From Streptomyces stelliscabiei (GTDB lineage Bacteria > Actinomycetota > Actinomycetes > Streptomycetales > Streptomycetaceae), in the NCBI RefSeq assembly GCF_014873495.1, contig NZ_JADBGF010000001.1, positions 7,316,001-7,380,000 of the forward strand: DNA of 64,000 nt, given 5' to 3'. The position numbers were made by a program, and so were the translations under genes. A model generated the notes under the pieces. The model saw only the letters and a program-made list of their open reading frames with translations. It ran no database searches and had not been told where the DNA came from. Every line of letters begins with the position of its first letter. Positions within the stretch are counted from its first letter, which is position 1. This document shows, piece after piece, positions 1 to 8,714 of the stretch.

Positions 1-449
1 GCGAAGGCGTTCTGCGGGCCGCCGTCCATGTCCGGCGGGATGTGCGCGCCGTGGAAGTGGACGCTGGTGTCGGCGTCGAGGCCGTTGGTGATGTTCAGCA
101 GGACCGTGGAGCCGGTGGTCCACTTCATGGTGGGGCCGAGGTAGGACCCGTTGTAGCCGGCGGTGTCGCTGGTGACACCGCTGAGGACCTCGTGGGTGCC
201 GCTCTGCGCGGTGAACGTGAACGTGGTGGTGCCGTCGGAGGTGGTGCCCTCCAGGAGGTCCGGGATGTTCAGCGAGGCGGTGCCGGTCGCGGCGCCCGCC
301 TTGTTGCCCTTCGCGTCGGTCAGCAGGGAGAAGGCCGTACCGGCCGCCGCGACCGCCGCCAGCCCGGCACCCGCCGTCCCGCCGAGGAACCTGCGGCGGT
401 GCAGACCCTTGCCCCGGTGGCCGCCCTTGCGCTCAGTGTTGTTCGTCAT
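1..449 (-). CDS. multicopper oxidase, N-terminal part (gene runs off the window)
   Basis: Secreted copper enzyme of the multicopper oxidase family, 149 residues visible; the rest lies before base 1. The N-terminus has a twin-arginine export signal: RRRFLGG near residues 18-24, then an Ala/Gly-rich hydrophobic stretch. Near the visible end is the first copper-binding motif, HFHG (about residues 131-134), followed by PPDMDGG, as in the first cupredoxin domain of these oxidases. The substrate cannot be told from this part. The ATG at 449 directly precedes the Tat signal. The first copper motif argues for laccase or copper oxidase rather than a plain cupredoxin. Confidence 0.85.
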   Translation of the reverse strand, partial: MTNNTERKGGHRGKGLHRRRFLGGTAGAGLAAVAAAGTAFSLLTDAKGNKAGAATGTASLNIPDLLEGTTSDGTTTFTFTAQSGTHEVLSGVTSDTAGYNGSYLGPTMKWTTGSTVLLNITNGLDADTSVHFHGAHIPPDMDGGPQNAF

Positions 450-784
450 GAGCCGGGATGCTCGACCCGGGGACTGTGTGAGCGCTGGGACGAACGTAGG
501 AGGGGGCCGAGTGGGCTGTGAGCCCGCCGTGCGCGACGGGCTGTCCCAACTGCGGTGCGGGTGTGGCGAGTTGAGGCAGGTGCAGGTCGGGTCCGTGACG
601 CGGGACGTATCGGGCGGCCGTCGGACTGGGTGGGGGATGCCGACGCATGTCGATGTGATTCCCGTCACATGCCCGTCGCGTGCCCGTCACATGCCCGTCG
701 CGTCGGGACGGTCTGTGCTGCCGCTGTCCCGGCCCTCTCGCGCCCCTGCGCCCCCGCTGTCGGGTGCCGTCCGCGGTGCCTGGG
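450..784. other. intergenic region upstream of the multicopper oxidase
   Basis: Stretch of 335 bases between two genes that both run leftwards. I find no credible gene in it; open frames on both strands lack coding-like periodicity and ribosome sites. It should hold the promoter of the multicopper oxidase, but I cannot name a convincing -10/-35 pair. The only clear structure is a 22-base tandem duplication at 661-704. Confidence 0.5.
661..704. repeat. 22-bp tandem repeat, two copies
   Basis: Two adjacent 22-base units, 661-682 and 683-704, beginning CCCGTCACATGCCCGTCGCG and differing only in the last base. Each unit is itself built from two related halves (CCCGTCACATG and CCCGTCGCGTG). It lies in the intergenic region downstream of the amidase gene. 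No function can be assigned. Confidence 0.8.
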
Positions 785-1504
785 TCAGGCGGACGTCGAC
801 GACCGTGCGGCCGCCGCCGCCCGGACCAGCTTCATGTAGCGGTCCCAGTCCCAGCCCTCGCCGGGGTCGGTGTGGTCCGTCCCCGGCACCTCGACGTGGC
901 CGAGGATGTGCTCGCGGTCCACGGGGATGTCGTACCGCGCGCAGACACGGGCCGTGAGCCGCGCCGAGGCCTCGTACATCTCGGTGGTGAAGTCCTCGGG
1001 TTTCTCCACGAAGCCCTCGTGCTCGATGCCGACACTGCGCTCGTTGTAGTCGCGGTTGCCCGCGTGGTAGGCCACGTCCAGCTCGCGGATCATCTGGGTG
1101 ACGTGGCCGTCCTTGCGGACGATGTAGTGCGCGGCCGCGCCGTGCTCCGGGTCCTGGAAGACCTTCACGGCGCTGGCGAAACTGCCCTGGGTGACATGGA
1201 TGATCACCATGTCTATGCCGAAGTCGTCCGGCCGGTCTGCCAGCCGCCAGTTCGCGTCCGAGGCCGCGACCCACTTCGCGCCCGTGTAGTCGACCTCGCC
1301 CTCCTTGCGCGGCTTCGTGACACCGGGCAGCCGCCACCACGCGCGCGTCAGCTCGTCCTTGGCCACGACGGCCGTACCGACGGCGGCCACGGCCGTGCCG
1401 ATGAGCAGCGCCCGGCGTCCGACGCGTCGGCCCGTGTCCCCGCCGCCGGCGGCGCTCGCGCCGCCGGTCCCGGAACCGCCCTTCGAAGCCCGTCTCGTTC
1501 CCAC
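785..1504 (-). CDS. N-acetylmuramoyl-L-alanine amidase (Amidase_2 / PGRP type), exported
   Basis: Probable zinc amidase cutting the bond between MurNAc and L-Ala in peptidoglycan, 239 residues. A basic stretch with RRVGRR precedes a hydrophobic helix (about 31-48), suggesting export or membrane anchoring. The amidase domain runs from about residue 75 to the end: IIHVTQ supplies the first zinc His (103), YHAGNRDYNERSVGIEHEG is the family core, and ILGHVEVPGTDHTDPG supplies the later His and Asp. Only a GTG at 1504 is available as a start before the frame loses coding character, and its ribosome site is weak. It diverges from mnmA with about 60 bp between starts. A prophage endolysin is less likely because no phage genes are near. 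Confidence 0.85.
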   Translation of the reverse strand: MGTRRASKGGSGTGGASAAGGGDTGRRVGRRALLIGTAVAAVGTAVVAKDELTRAWWRLPGVTKPRKEGEVDYTGAKWVAASDANWRLADRPDDFGIDMVIIHVTQGSFASAVKVFQDPEHGAAAHYIVRKDGHVTQMIRELDVAYHAGNRDYNERSVGIEHEGFVEKPEDFTTEMYEASARLTARVCARYDIPVDREHILGHVEVPGTDHTDPGEGWDWDRYMKLVRAAAAARSSTSA

Positions 1505-1564
1505 GAGATCGTCAACGGATACTCGCGGGCTCCGGTTCCCGGCGACCCGTACCCTTGAAGGGTT

Positions 1565-2695
1565 ATGACTGAGATCTCGCAGCGCTCCCGCCCCCTCCGT
1601 GTCCTCGCCGCCATGTCCGGCGGGGTCGACTCCGCCGTGGCCGCCGCCCGCGCGGCGGAAGCCGGGCACGACGTGACGGGCGTCCATCTGGCGCTGTCCG
1701 CCAACCCGCAGTCGTTCCGGACCGGGGCGCGCGGCTGCTGCACGATCGAGGACTCCCGGGACGCCCGCCGCGCCGCCGACGTCATCGGCATCCCCTTCTA
1801 CGTGTGGGACCTCGCCGAGCGCTTCCGCGAGGACGTCGTCGAGGACTTCGTCGCCGAGTACGAGGCCGGACGCACCCCGAACCCCTGTCTGCGCTGCAAC
1901 GAGAAGATCAAGTTCGCGGCCCTGCTCGACAAGGCCCTCGCCCTGGGCTTCGACGCCGTCTGCACCGGCCACTACGCCCAGGTGCTCGTGCGCGAGGACG
2001 GCACCCGGGAGCTGCACCGCGCCTCCGACATGGCCAAGGACCAGTCGTACGTCCTCGGCGTGCTCGACGACAGGCAGCTCGCCCACGCGATGTTCCCGCT
2101 CGGCGACACCGTGACGACGAAGGACGAGATCCGCGCCGAGGCCGAGCGCAGGGGCCTCGCCGTCGCCAAGAAGCCCGACTCCCACGACATCTGCTTCATC
2201 GCCGACGGCGACACCCAGGGCTTCCTCGCCGACCGGCTGGGCCGCTCCGAGGGCGACATCGTCGACGAGTCCGGCACCGTCCTCGGCACCCACGAGGGCG
2301 CGTACGGCTACACCATCGGCCAGCGCAAGGGGCTGCGCATCGGCACCCCGGCCGCCGACGGCAAGCCGCGCTACGTCCTCGACATCTCCCCGGTCGACAA
2401 CACGGTGACGGTCGGCCCGGCCGCCGCCCTCGACGTCGAGGCCCTCACCGCGATCCGGCCCCGCTGGTGCGGCGCGGCTCCCACCGGCCCCGGCACCTAC
2501 ACGGCCCAGCTGCGCGCCCACGGCGGCGAGACCGAGGTCCGCGCGGAGCTGGTCGACGGCACTCTGGAGGTCTCCTTCGCGGAGCCCGTCCGCGGTGTCG
2601 CCCCCGGACAGGCGATCGTCCTGTACGACGGCACGCGCGTCGTGGGGTCCGCGACGATCGCCTCCACCACGCGCGCGCGGGCGGGTGCCGCATAG
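1565..2695 (+). CDS. mnmA: tRNA-specific 2-thiouridylase MnmA
   Basis: Cytosolic ATP-dependent enzyme that puts sulfur on the wobble uridine (U34) of tRNA for Lys, Glu and Gln. The 376 residues match the family length. The PP-loop SGGVDS lies at residues 18-23. The catalytic Cys is in NPCLRCNEKIKF (Cys108), and the partner Cys is in HDICFIADGD. GQRKGL and the C-terminal beta-barrel are also recognisable. ATG 1565 is the only sensible start and lies in the short region shared with the divergent amidase. It is probably transcribed alone, since 124 bp separate it from the next gene. Confidence 0.97.
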   Translation: MTEISQRSRPLRVLAAMSGGVDSAVAAARAAEAGHDVTGVHLALSANPQSFRTGARGCCTIEDSRDARRAADVIGIPFYVWDLAERFREDVVEDFVAEYEAGRTPNPCLRCNEKIKFAALLDKALALGFDAVCTGHYAQVLVREDGTRELHRASDMAKDQSYVLGVLDDRQLAHAMFPLGDTVTTKDEIRAEAERRGLAVAKKPDSHDICFIADGDTQGFLADRLGRSEGDIVDESGTVLGTHEGAYGYTIGQRKGLRIGTPAADGKPRYVLDISPVDNTVTVGPAAALDVEALTAIRPRWCGAAPTGPGTYTAQLRAHGGETEVRAELVDGTLEVSFAEPVRGVAPGQAIVLYDGTRVVGSATIASTTRARAGAA

Positions 2696-2819
2696 CACCG
2701 CGGCCACGATCGTCCCTCCCCGGGTAGCCGTCCTCGTGCGCGCGGCGCAGGCTGCTTGGTGAGCTTCGAGCTCTTCCAGGAGGCCCCGGACGGGCCGCAG
2801 GGGGACGTAGGAGGTCGCC

Positions 2820-3860
2820 ATGACAGCCACAGATCCGGCAGGACAGGCGGGAAACCCGTCCCGGGGCCCGTCCCCGGACCCGTCGCGCGATCCGGATCCG
2901 CCACGGGACGCGGGTCGGGACGCTTCACGGGACGGGCCTCGGGATCCGTCACGCGACGCGGCCATGGATCCGTCCCGTGACCCCTCTCGTGGGCAGTCCC
3001 GTGACCCGTCTCGCGACCAGTCCCGTGACCCGGCCCGTGACCCGCTCCGCGCCGCAGCGAGGAACCGCCGGAGTCTCAGCCACCGGATGCGGTACGCCCT
3101 GCGCCACCCCCGGCGTGTGCCCGCACACGCCCACCGGGTGGCGCGGGACACCTGGCTGCGGCTGAAGCACCGCGACCACATCGCCTACTACCGGGCCGTC
3201 ATGGCCGCCGACACGGCACGCAGTCCCGAGGCCGCCGTCGGGCACAACCCGTCCGTCGAGAAGTGGGAACGCATCGGCCGGATGCAGTTCGACTACCTCC
3301 TGCGGCACGGCCTGGAGCCCCGGCACCGGATGCTGGAGATCGGCTGCGGGAACCTGCGGGCCGGGCGGCTGTTCATCGACCATCTGGACACCGGGAACTA
3401 CTACGGGATCGACATCTCGCCCGCCATCCTCATGGAGGCCCAGCGCACCCTCGCGCGCGAGGGTCTGCAATCCAAACTGCCCCACCTGGCGCTCGTCGCC
3501 GACCTCACGTTCGCCTTCCTGCCCGCCGGTCACTTCGACGTCGTCCACGCGCACAGCGTGTTCTCCCACTCGCCGCCGCACGTCATAGAGCAGTGCCTCG
3601 CGCACGTCGGCCGCGTCCTCGCCCCCGGCGGCTGCTTCGACTTCACCTTCGGCCGCACCGAGGGCGACGAACACCAGGTGCTCCACGAGGACTTCTACTA
3701 CCGCACCGACACCCTCGTCGAACTCGCCCGGCGGTACGGCCTGTCCGCCCGGCTCATGGACGACTGGGAGGACCTGCCCCATCGCCAGTCGAAGATCCGC
3801 GCGACCCTGGCGGAGGAAGCCGGCGGGCGCGGGGGACCGGATGTCGGTGCCGCCCCCTAA
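2820..3860 (+). CDS. class I SAM-dependent methyltransferase with Arg-Asp repeat N-terminus
   Basis: Probable methyltransferase, 346 residues, substrate unknown. Residues 1-80 are a low-complexity tail built from repeats of the type (S/P)RDP, ending in a basic stretch. A helical part follows, then the Rossmann fold: MLEIGCGNLRAGRLF (from about 170) is the SAM-binding motif I, NYYGIDISPAIL is motif II, and HFDVVHAHSVFSH is motif IV. The start is supported by GTAGGAGG placed 6 bases before ATG 2820. The RD-rich segment is probably disordered; the repeats are visible in the DNA too. Initiation inside the repeat cannot be excluded, but no better ribosome site is seen. Confidence 0.85.
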   Translation: MTATDPAGQAGNPSRGPSPDPSRDPDPPRDAGRDASRDGPRDPSRDAAMDPSRDPSRGQSRDPSRDQSRDPARDPLRAAARNRRSLSHRMRYALRHPRRVPAHAHRVARDTWLRLKHRDHIAYYRAVMAADTARSPEAAVGHNPSVEKWERIGRMQFDYLLRHGLEPRHRMLEIGCGNLRAGRLFIDHLDTGNYYGIDISPAILMEAQRTLAREGLQSKLPHLALVADLTFAFLPAGHFDVVHAHSVFSHSPPHVIEQCLAHVGRVLAPGGCFDFTFGRTEGDEHQVLHEDFYYRTDTLVELARRYGLSARLMDDWEDLPHRQSKIRATLAEEAGGRGGPDVGAAP

Positions 3861-3869
3861 CGTGGACGC

Positions 3870-4409
3870 ATGAACATCTGTGTCTTCCTCTCCGCCGCCG
3901 ACCTCGCCGACCGGTACACCCGCCCCGCGAGGGAATTCGCCAGGCTGATCGGCAAGGGCGGGCACACCCTGGTGTGGGGCGGCTCGGACGTCGGACTGAT
4001 GAAGGTGGTCGCCGACGGCGTGCGGGAGGCGGGCGGCAGACTGCTGGGCGTCTCGGTCGAGTTCCTGGCGGCCAAGGCGCGGCCGGACACCGACGAGATG
4101 GTGGTCGCGCGGGACCTCGCCGAGCGCAAGCGGCTGCTCCTGGAGAAGGCCGACGCGGTCGTCATCATGGTCGGCGGGACCGGCACGCTCGACGAGGCGA
4201 CCGAGATCCTGGAGCTGAAGAAGCACGGTCACACCGAGATGCCGGTCGTCCTCCTCAACACCGCCGGGTTCTACGACGGTCTGAAGGAGCAGTTCCGGCG
4301 CATGGAGGACGAGGGGTTCCTGCCCCGCCCCCTCACCGACCTGGTCTTCTTCGCGGAGGAGCCGGTGGGGGCGCTGGCGTACCTGGAGGAGAGCCGGGGC
4401 GTCGCCTGA
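3870..4409 (+). CDS. LOG family protein (TIGR00730-type nucleotide 5'-monophosphate phosphoribohydrolase)
   Basis: Member of the LONELY GUY / putative lysine decarboxylase family, 179 residues. Characterised members release free base from nucleoside monophosphates, including cytokinin precursors. The Rossmann-like N-terminus has GGSDVGLMKVVADG, a family signature. The second signature, normally PGGxGTxxE, appears here as VGGTGTLDE, so Pro is replaced by Val while Gly, Thr and Glu are kept. It begins 9 bp after the methyltransferase, so the two may be co-transcribed. The old label lysine decarboxylase is not supported for this family. Confidence 0.9.
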   Translation: MNICVFLSAADLADRYTRPAREFARLIGKGGHTLVWGGSDVGLMKVVADGVREAGGRLLGVSVEFLAAKARPDTDEMVVARDLAERKRLLLEKADAVVIMVGGTGTLDEATEILELKKHGHTEMPVVLLNTAGFYDGLKEQFRRMEDEGFLPRPLTDLVFFAEEPVGALAYLEESRGVA

Positions 4410-4451
4410 GGGGCGTTCTCCGTCCCGCTCCGGTGATGCGAGCATGACCGC

Positions 4452-5141
4452 ATGGCTACTCATGTGATCACCGGGGCGGGATCCGGCATCGGCGCGGCCG
4501 TCGCCCGACGACTGCACGAGCGCGGGGACGACCTCGTGCTGCACGCGCGCGACGCGGGACGGGCGAAGGAACTGGCCGCGGAGTTCCCCGGGGCGAGGAC
4601 GCTGGTCGGCGATCTGGCGGACCCGGACAAGATCTCCTGGGCCTTCTCCCACCAGAGTCTGCCGGACCGCGTGGACTCGCTGCTGCACATCGCGGGCGTG
4701 GTCGACCTCGGCCCGGTCGGCGAGCTGACCCCCAAGACCTGGCGCCACCAGCTCAACGTCAACCTCATCGCCCCCGCCGAACTGACCCGCCACTTCCTGC
4801 CCCAACTCCGGGCCGCCCGTGGGCACGTGCTGTTCGTCAACTCCGGCGCGGGCCTCAACGCGCACGCCGACTGGTCCGCGTACGCCGCCTCCAAGCACGG
4901 GCTCAAGGCGTTGGCGGACTCCCTGCGGTGGGAGGAGCACGGCAACGGGGTCCGGGTGACGACGGTGTACCCCGGGCGCACGGCCAGCCCCATGCAGGCG
5001 AAGGTGCACCAGCAGGAGGGCAAGGAGTACGACCCCGCGCGCTGGATCGCCCCCGAGTCGGTCGCCACGACGATTCTCATGGCGCTGGACCTGCCCCGCG
5101 ACGCGGAGGTGAACGACCTGACGGTCCGCCCGGGCGCGTGA
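4452..5141 (+). CDS. short-chain dehydrogenase/reductase (SDR)
   Basis: Classical SDR oxidoreductase of 229 residues, substrate unknown. The cofactor motif TGAGSGIG starts at residue 7, and an HARD segment follows the second beta strand, which suits NADP(H). The catalytic Ser lies in VNSGAG, and YAASK gives Tyr144 and Lys148. The C-terminus is short and lacks a long substrate loop. The ATG at 4452 is the first of the coding frame, and 42 bp separate it from the LOG gene, so it may close a three-gene transcript. Confidence 0.9.
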   Translation: MATHVITGAGSGIGAAVARRLHERGDDLVLHARDAGRAKELAAEFPGARTLVGDLADPDKISWAFSHQSLPDRVDSLLHIAGVVDLGPVGELTPKTWRHQLNVNLIAPAELTRHFLPQLRAARGHVLFVNSGAGLNAHADWSAYAASKHGLKALADSLRWEEHGNGVRVTTVYPGRTASPMQAKVHQQEGKEYDPARWIAPESVATTILMALDLPRDAEVNDLTVRPGA

Positions 5142-5158
5142 GGGCTCTGCCGGACGGG

Positions 5159-5433
5159 GTGCGTGGTCGGGTGCGGGTGAGTGGGGGCTGGCCGCGCAGT
5201 TCCCCGCGCCCCTGAAAAGCAGGGGCTGCGCCCCGAGCTTTCAGGCCTGCGGGGCCGAGGTTTCCAGGCCCGTGGGGCCGTGGCTTTCAGGCCTGCGGGG
5301 CCGAGGTTTCCAGGTCCGCGGGGGCGTGGCTTTCAGGCCCGGGAGGCCTGGGCTTTCAGGCCCGCGGGGCTGGGCCTTGAGGGGCGCGGGGAACTGCGCG
5401 AGAAGCCCCACCCACCCGCACCCGACAACGCAC
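5159..5433. mobile_element. MITE-like element A with 20-bp inverted ends
   Basis: Non-coding 275-bp block between the SDR and MetE-like genes. Its ends are a 20-bp inverted repeat with one mismatch (5159-5178 and 5414-5433; outer part GTGCGTGGTCGGGTGC). Inside each end, in opposite orientation, is the core GCGCGGGGAACTGCGCGAG (complement near 5195-5210; direct copy near 5387-5405, followed by AAGCCCCACC). The middle holds six 23-bp tandem units. The same ends and core occur at 11338-11720 and 35705-35790. There is no transposase, so it would be non-autonomous. I do not see a target-site duplication. Confidence 0.6.
5238..5375. repeat. six 23-bp tandem repeats inside element A
   Basis: Six adjacent 23-base units of the form CTTTCAGGCCTGCGGGGCC plus four more bases, with TTTCCAGG and CTTTCAGG variants alternating in the first four. 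One decayed copy of the same unit is seen in element B near 11638-11663. Reading frames run through the repeat on both strands because 23 is not a multiple of 3 and stops are rare, but this is not evidence of coding. Confidence 0.8.
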
Positions 5434-5460
5434 CCCCGGCGGAGCCGTACGCTTCGGGGC

Positions 5461-6471
5461 GTGAGCGACGACTTCAGTTTCGGCCCTGCCACCGGCGTGG
5501 GGTCTATGCCGGGCGGCGACGCCCGAGAAGCCGCCAAGACCGTCACCGGCACCTTCGGGTGGCCGGAGACAGGCATGGCGCACCTCCCCGAACTCCCCGC
5601 CAGAGGCCCCGGCGCCGACATGATCGGCAGAACCGCGGGGATGCTGGTCGAGATGTACGCGCGCGTGGAGCCCAGCGGCTGGCGCGTCGGCGACCGACCG
5701 GGCCGGGACACCAAGCGGGCCCGTTCGTGGCTGGGCGAGGACCTCGACGCGCTGGAGGAGTTCACCCAGGGATACGAGGGCCCCCTGAAGGTCCAGGCCG
5801 TCGGGCCCTGGACCCTCGCCGCCGCGCTGGAGCTGAGGAACGGCGAGGCAGCCCTCTCCGACCCCGGCGCCTGCCGTGACCTCGCCGGCTCGCTCGCCGA
5901 GGGCCTGCGCCAGCACCTCGCCGAGGCCCGCCGACGTGCGCCGCGAGCCCAACTCGTCCTCCAGCTCGACGAACCCTCCCTCATCGCCGTCCTGCGCGGA
6001 CAGGTCAAGAGCGCCAGCGGCTACCGCACGCACCGCGCCGTCGACCGCCAACTCGTCGAGGCCACGCTGCGGAGCGTCATCGACGCCGCACAGGGCGCGG
6101 TGATCGTGCACTCGTGCGCCCCCGACGTGCCCTTCGCGCTCCTGCGCCGGGCCGGTGCCACCGGGATCTCCTTCGACTTCACTCTGCTCACCGAGCGTGA
6201 CGACGACGCGATCGGGGAAGCGGTCGAGGGGGGCACCAAGCTGCTGGCCGGTGTCGTGCCGACCACGGAGGGGGCGTTGTCGGACCCTGCCGGTAGCGTC
6301 ATGGGTGTCAGGACGCTGTGGCGCAGGCTGGGGCTGCATCCGGGGCTTCTCGCGGAGGCGGTCACGGTCACTCCGACGTGCGGGCTCGCGGGGGTCTCCC
6401 CGGCCTACGCGCGCACGGCGCTCGCGCAGTGCGTCAAGGCGGCGAGATCCCTCGCGGACAACCCAGAGTAA
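5461..6471 (+). CDS. short MetE-like methionine synthase (cobalamin-independent, C-terminal domain only)
   Basis: 336-residue protein resembling the catalytic C-terminal half of MetE. FGPATGVGSMPG at the N-terminus is typical of short actinobacterial and archaeal versions. Two expected zinc ligands are in IVHSCAPD (His217, Cys219) and a third in TPTCGLAG (Cys307). The region where MetE has a zinc-binding Glu reads GISFDF, so an Asp may stand in. The full-length enzyme has about 750 residues and an N-terminal domain for folate-polyglutamate binding, absent here. GTG 5461 directly follows element A. It ends 15 bp before ligA, implying co-transcription. The methyl donor is uncertain. Confidence 0.8.
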   Translation: MSDDFSFGPATGVGSMPGGDAREAAKTVTGTFGWPETGMAHLPELPARGPGADMIGRTAGMLVEMYARVEPSGWRVGDRPGRDTKRARSWLGEDLDALEEFTQGYEGPLKVQAVGPWTLAAALELRNGEAALSDPGACRDLAGSLAEGLRQHLAEARRRAPRAQLVLQLDEPSLIAVLRGQVKSASGYRTHRAVDRQLVEATLRSVIDAAQGAVIVHSCAPDVPFALLRRAGATGISFDFTLLTERDDDAIGEAVEGGTKLLAGVVPTTEGALSDPAGSVMGVRTLWRRLGLHPGLLAEAVTVTPTCGLAGVSPAYARTALAQCVKAARSLADNPE

Positions 6472-6486
6472 CGGGAGGACAACACG

Positions 6487-8706
6487 GTGGCCGGCGACCA
6501 GGACGCACAGCCCACATCGGTACCCGCCGAGGCGACGGTGCCCCCCGAGGCACGCGAGAAGCACGCGCGGCTCGCCGAGGAGATCGAGGCGCACCGCGCC
6601 CGCTACTACGGGCAGGACGCTCCCGTCATCAGCGACGCGGAGTTCGACGAACTCCTGCGCACCCTGGAGGCGTTGGAGGACGAGTACGGCGAACTGCGCA
6701 CTCCGGACTCACCGACGCAGAAGGTCGCCGCCGAGTACAAGACCGATCTCGCCGAGGTCGAGCACCGCGAGCGCATGCTCTCCCTCGACAACGTCTTCGA
6801 CGACGAGGGCCTCGCCGCCTGGGCCGAGCGCGTGGCCAAGGACGTCGGCACCACCGACTACCACCTGCTGTGCGAGCTGAAGATCGACGGCCTCGCGGTG
6901 AACCTGACGTACGAGGACGGCCGACTGACCCGGGCCGCCACCCGCGGCACCGGCGAGGTCGGCGAGGACATCACGCCCAACGTCATGACGATCGCCGAGA
7001 TCCCGCACCGGCTGAAGGGCGACCACGTCCCCCGGCTCGTCGAGATCCGCGGCGAGGTCTACTTCCCGATGGAAGCCTTCCAGGGCCTCAACGAACGCCG
7101 GGTCGCGGCCGGCGAGAAGCCGTACGCCAACCCCCGCAACTCCGCCTCGGGTTCGCTGCGCCAGAAGGACCCCAAGGTCACGGCCACCCTGCCCCTGCAC
7201 ATGGTGGTCCACGGCATCGGCGCCCTGGAGGGGTTCGACGGCGGCTTCACCCGCCTCTCCCAGGCCTACGACCTCCTCAAGTCCTGGGGCCTGCCCACCG
7301 CCGAGCACAACCGGGTGGTCGACGACCTCGACGGCGTACGGGAGTTCATCGCCCACTACGGCGAGCACCGTCATTCCGTGGCGCACGAGATCGACGGCGC
7401 GGTCGTCAAGCTCGACGAGATCCGGCTGCAGGGACGTCTCGGGTCGACGGCGCGCGCACCCCGCTGGGCCATCGCGTACAAGTACGCGCCGGAGGAGGTC
7501 AACACCAAGCTCATCGACATCAAGGTGGGTGTCGGCCGCACCGGTCGGGTCACGCCGTACGCCCAGGTCGAGCCGGTGACCGTGGCCGGCTCGGAGGTCG
7601 AGTTCGCCACCCTGCACAACCAGGAGGTCGTCAAGGCCAAGAACGTCCTCATCGGGGACACGGTCGTCATCCGCAAGGCCGGCGACGTCATCCCCGAGAT
7701 CCTCGGCCCGGTCGTGGACCTGCGCGACGACAACGAGACGCGCCCGTTCGTGATGCCGACCGAGTGCCCGGAGTGCGGGACCCCGCTGCGTGCGATGAAG
7801 GAGGGGGACATCGATCTGCGGTGCCCCAACGCCCGTAGCTGTCCGGCCCAGTTGCGGGAGCGCGTCGCGTATCTGGCGGGCCGGGAGTGCCTGGACATCG
7901 AGCACTTCGGCGGGGTCGCCGCCGCCGCGCTCACCCGGCCCCTGGAGCCGGCCGACCCGCCCCTGGTCGACGAGGGCGACCTCTTCGACCTCACCGTGGA
8001 GAAGCTGCTTCCCATCAAGGCGTACGTCCTGGACGCGGACAGCGGTCTGCCCAAGCACGATCCCGGGACGGGCGAGCCGAAGGTCGTCACGGTCTTCGCC
8101 AACAAGGAGGGCGGGCCGAAGAAGAACACCCTCGCCCTGCTCCAGAAGATCGAGGAGGCCAAGAGCCGTCCGCTCGCCCGCTTCCTCAACGGGCTCTCCA
8201 TCCGTCACGTAGGACCGGTCGCCGCCCAGGCCCTCGCCCGCGAGTTCCGCTCGATCGACCGGATCGAGCAGGCCACGCAGGAGGAACTCACGGCGGTCGA
8301 CGGCGTGGGCGCCATCGTCGCGAAGGCCCTGGAGGAGTGGTTCGCCGAAGAATGGCACCGGGAGATCATCCGTAAGTGGAAGGCGGCCGGTGTCCCGCTG
8401 GAGGACAAGGGCGCCGGTGAGGACGAGGGACCCAGGCCCCTCGAAGGGCTGACGGTCGTGGTGACCGGCACACTCGAACACCACACGCGGGACGGCGCGA
8501 AGGAGGCGCTGCAGAGCCGGGGCGCCAAGGTGACCGGCTCGGTGTCCAAGAAGACCTCCTTCGTCGTGGTGGGCGAGAATCCGGGCTCCAAGCACGACAA
8601 GGCGATGCAGCTCAAGGTGCCCGTCCTGGACGAGGACGGCTTCGCCGTCCTGCTCGAACAGGGACCGGACGCGGCGGCGGAAGTCGCGCTCCCGATCGAG
8701 GAGTAG
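6487..8706 (+). CDS. ligA: NAD-dependent DNA ligase LigA
   Basis: Essential ligase sealing nicks in replication and repair, using NAD. The 739 residues fit the actinobacterial size. Adenylation domain: ELKIDGLAV with the AMP-accepting Lys132, then RGEVYFP. After the OB fold comes a four-Cys zinc finger (CPECG ... CPNARSCPAQ). Helix-hairpin-helix repeats follow, and a C-terminal BRCT domain starts at LEGLTVVVTGTLE. GTG 6487 is preceded by CGGGAGGAC at good spacing. The gene follows the MetE-like gene with a 15 bp gap. A hairpin at 8715-8754 probably ends the transcript. Confidence 0.98.
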   Translation: MAGDQDAQPTSVPAEATVPPEAREKHARLAEEIEAHRARYYGQDAPVISDAEFDELLRTLEALEDEYGELRTPDSPTQKVAAEYKTDLAEVEHRERMLSLDNVFDDEGLAAWAERVAKDVGTTDYHLLCELKIDGLAVNLTYEDGRLTRAATRGTGEVGEDITPNVMTIAEIPHRLKGDHVPRLVEIRGEVYFPMEAFQGLNERRVAAGEKPYANPRNSASGSLRQKDPKVTATLPLHMVVHGIGALEGFDGGFTRLSQAYDLLKSWGLPTAEHNRVVDDLDGVREFIAHYGEHRHSVAHEIDGAVVKLDEIRLQGRLGSTARAPRWAIAYKYAPEEVNTKLIDIKVGVGRTGRVTPYAQVEPVTVAGSEVEFATLHNQEVVKAKNVLIGDTVVIRKAGDVIPEILGPVVDLRDDNETRPFVMPTECPECGTPLRAMKEGDIDLRCPNARSCPAQLRERVAYLAGRECLDIEHFGGVAAAALTRPLEPADPPLVDEGDLFDLTVEKLLPIKAYVLDADSGLPKHDPGTGEPKVVTVFANKEGGPKKNTLALLQKIEEAKSRPLARFLNGLSIRHVGPVAAQALAREFRSIDRIEQATQEELTAVDGVGAIVAKALEEWFAEEWHREIIRKWKAAGVPLEDKGAGEDEGPRPLEGLTVVVTGTLEHHTRDGAKEALQSRGAKVTGSVSKKTSFVVVGENPGSKHDKAMQLKVPVLDEDGFAVLLEQGPDAAAEVALPIEE

Positions 8707-8714
8707 GGGTTGAA

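Noticed and set aside
785..3181. 798-codon open frame on the minus strand across mnmA and the methyltransferase
   Set aside because: Only the last 240 codons (785-1504) look like a protein. The rest is antisense to well-supported genes and lacks family motifs.
3870..4409. Lysine decarboxylase
   Set aside because: This old family label comes from a mis-annotation; the motifs are those of LOG-type phosphoribohydrolases.
5238..5375. CRISPR-like array
   Set aside because: The 23-bp units are directly adjacent with no spacers, and no cas gene is present.
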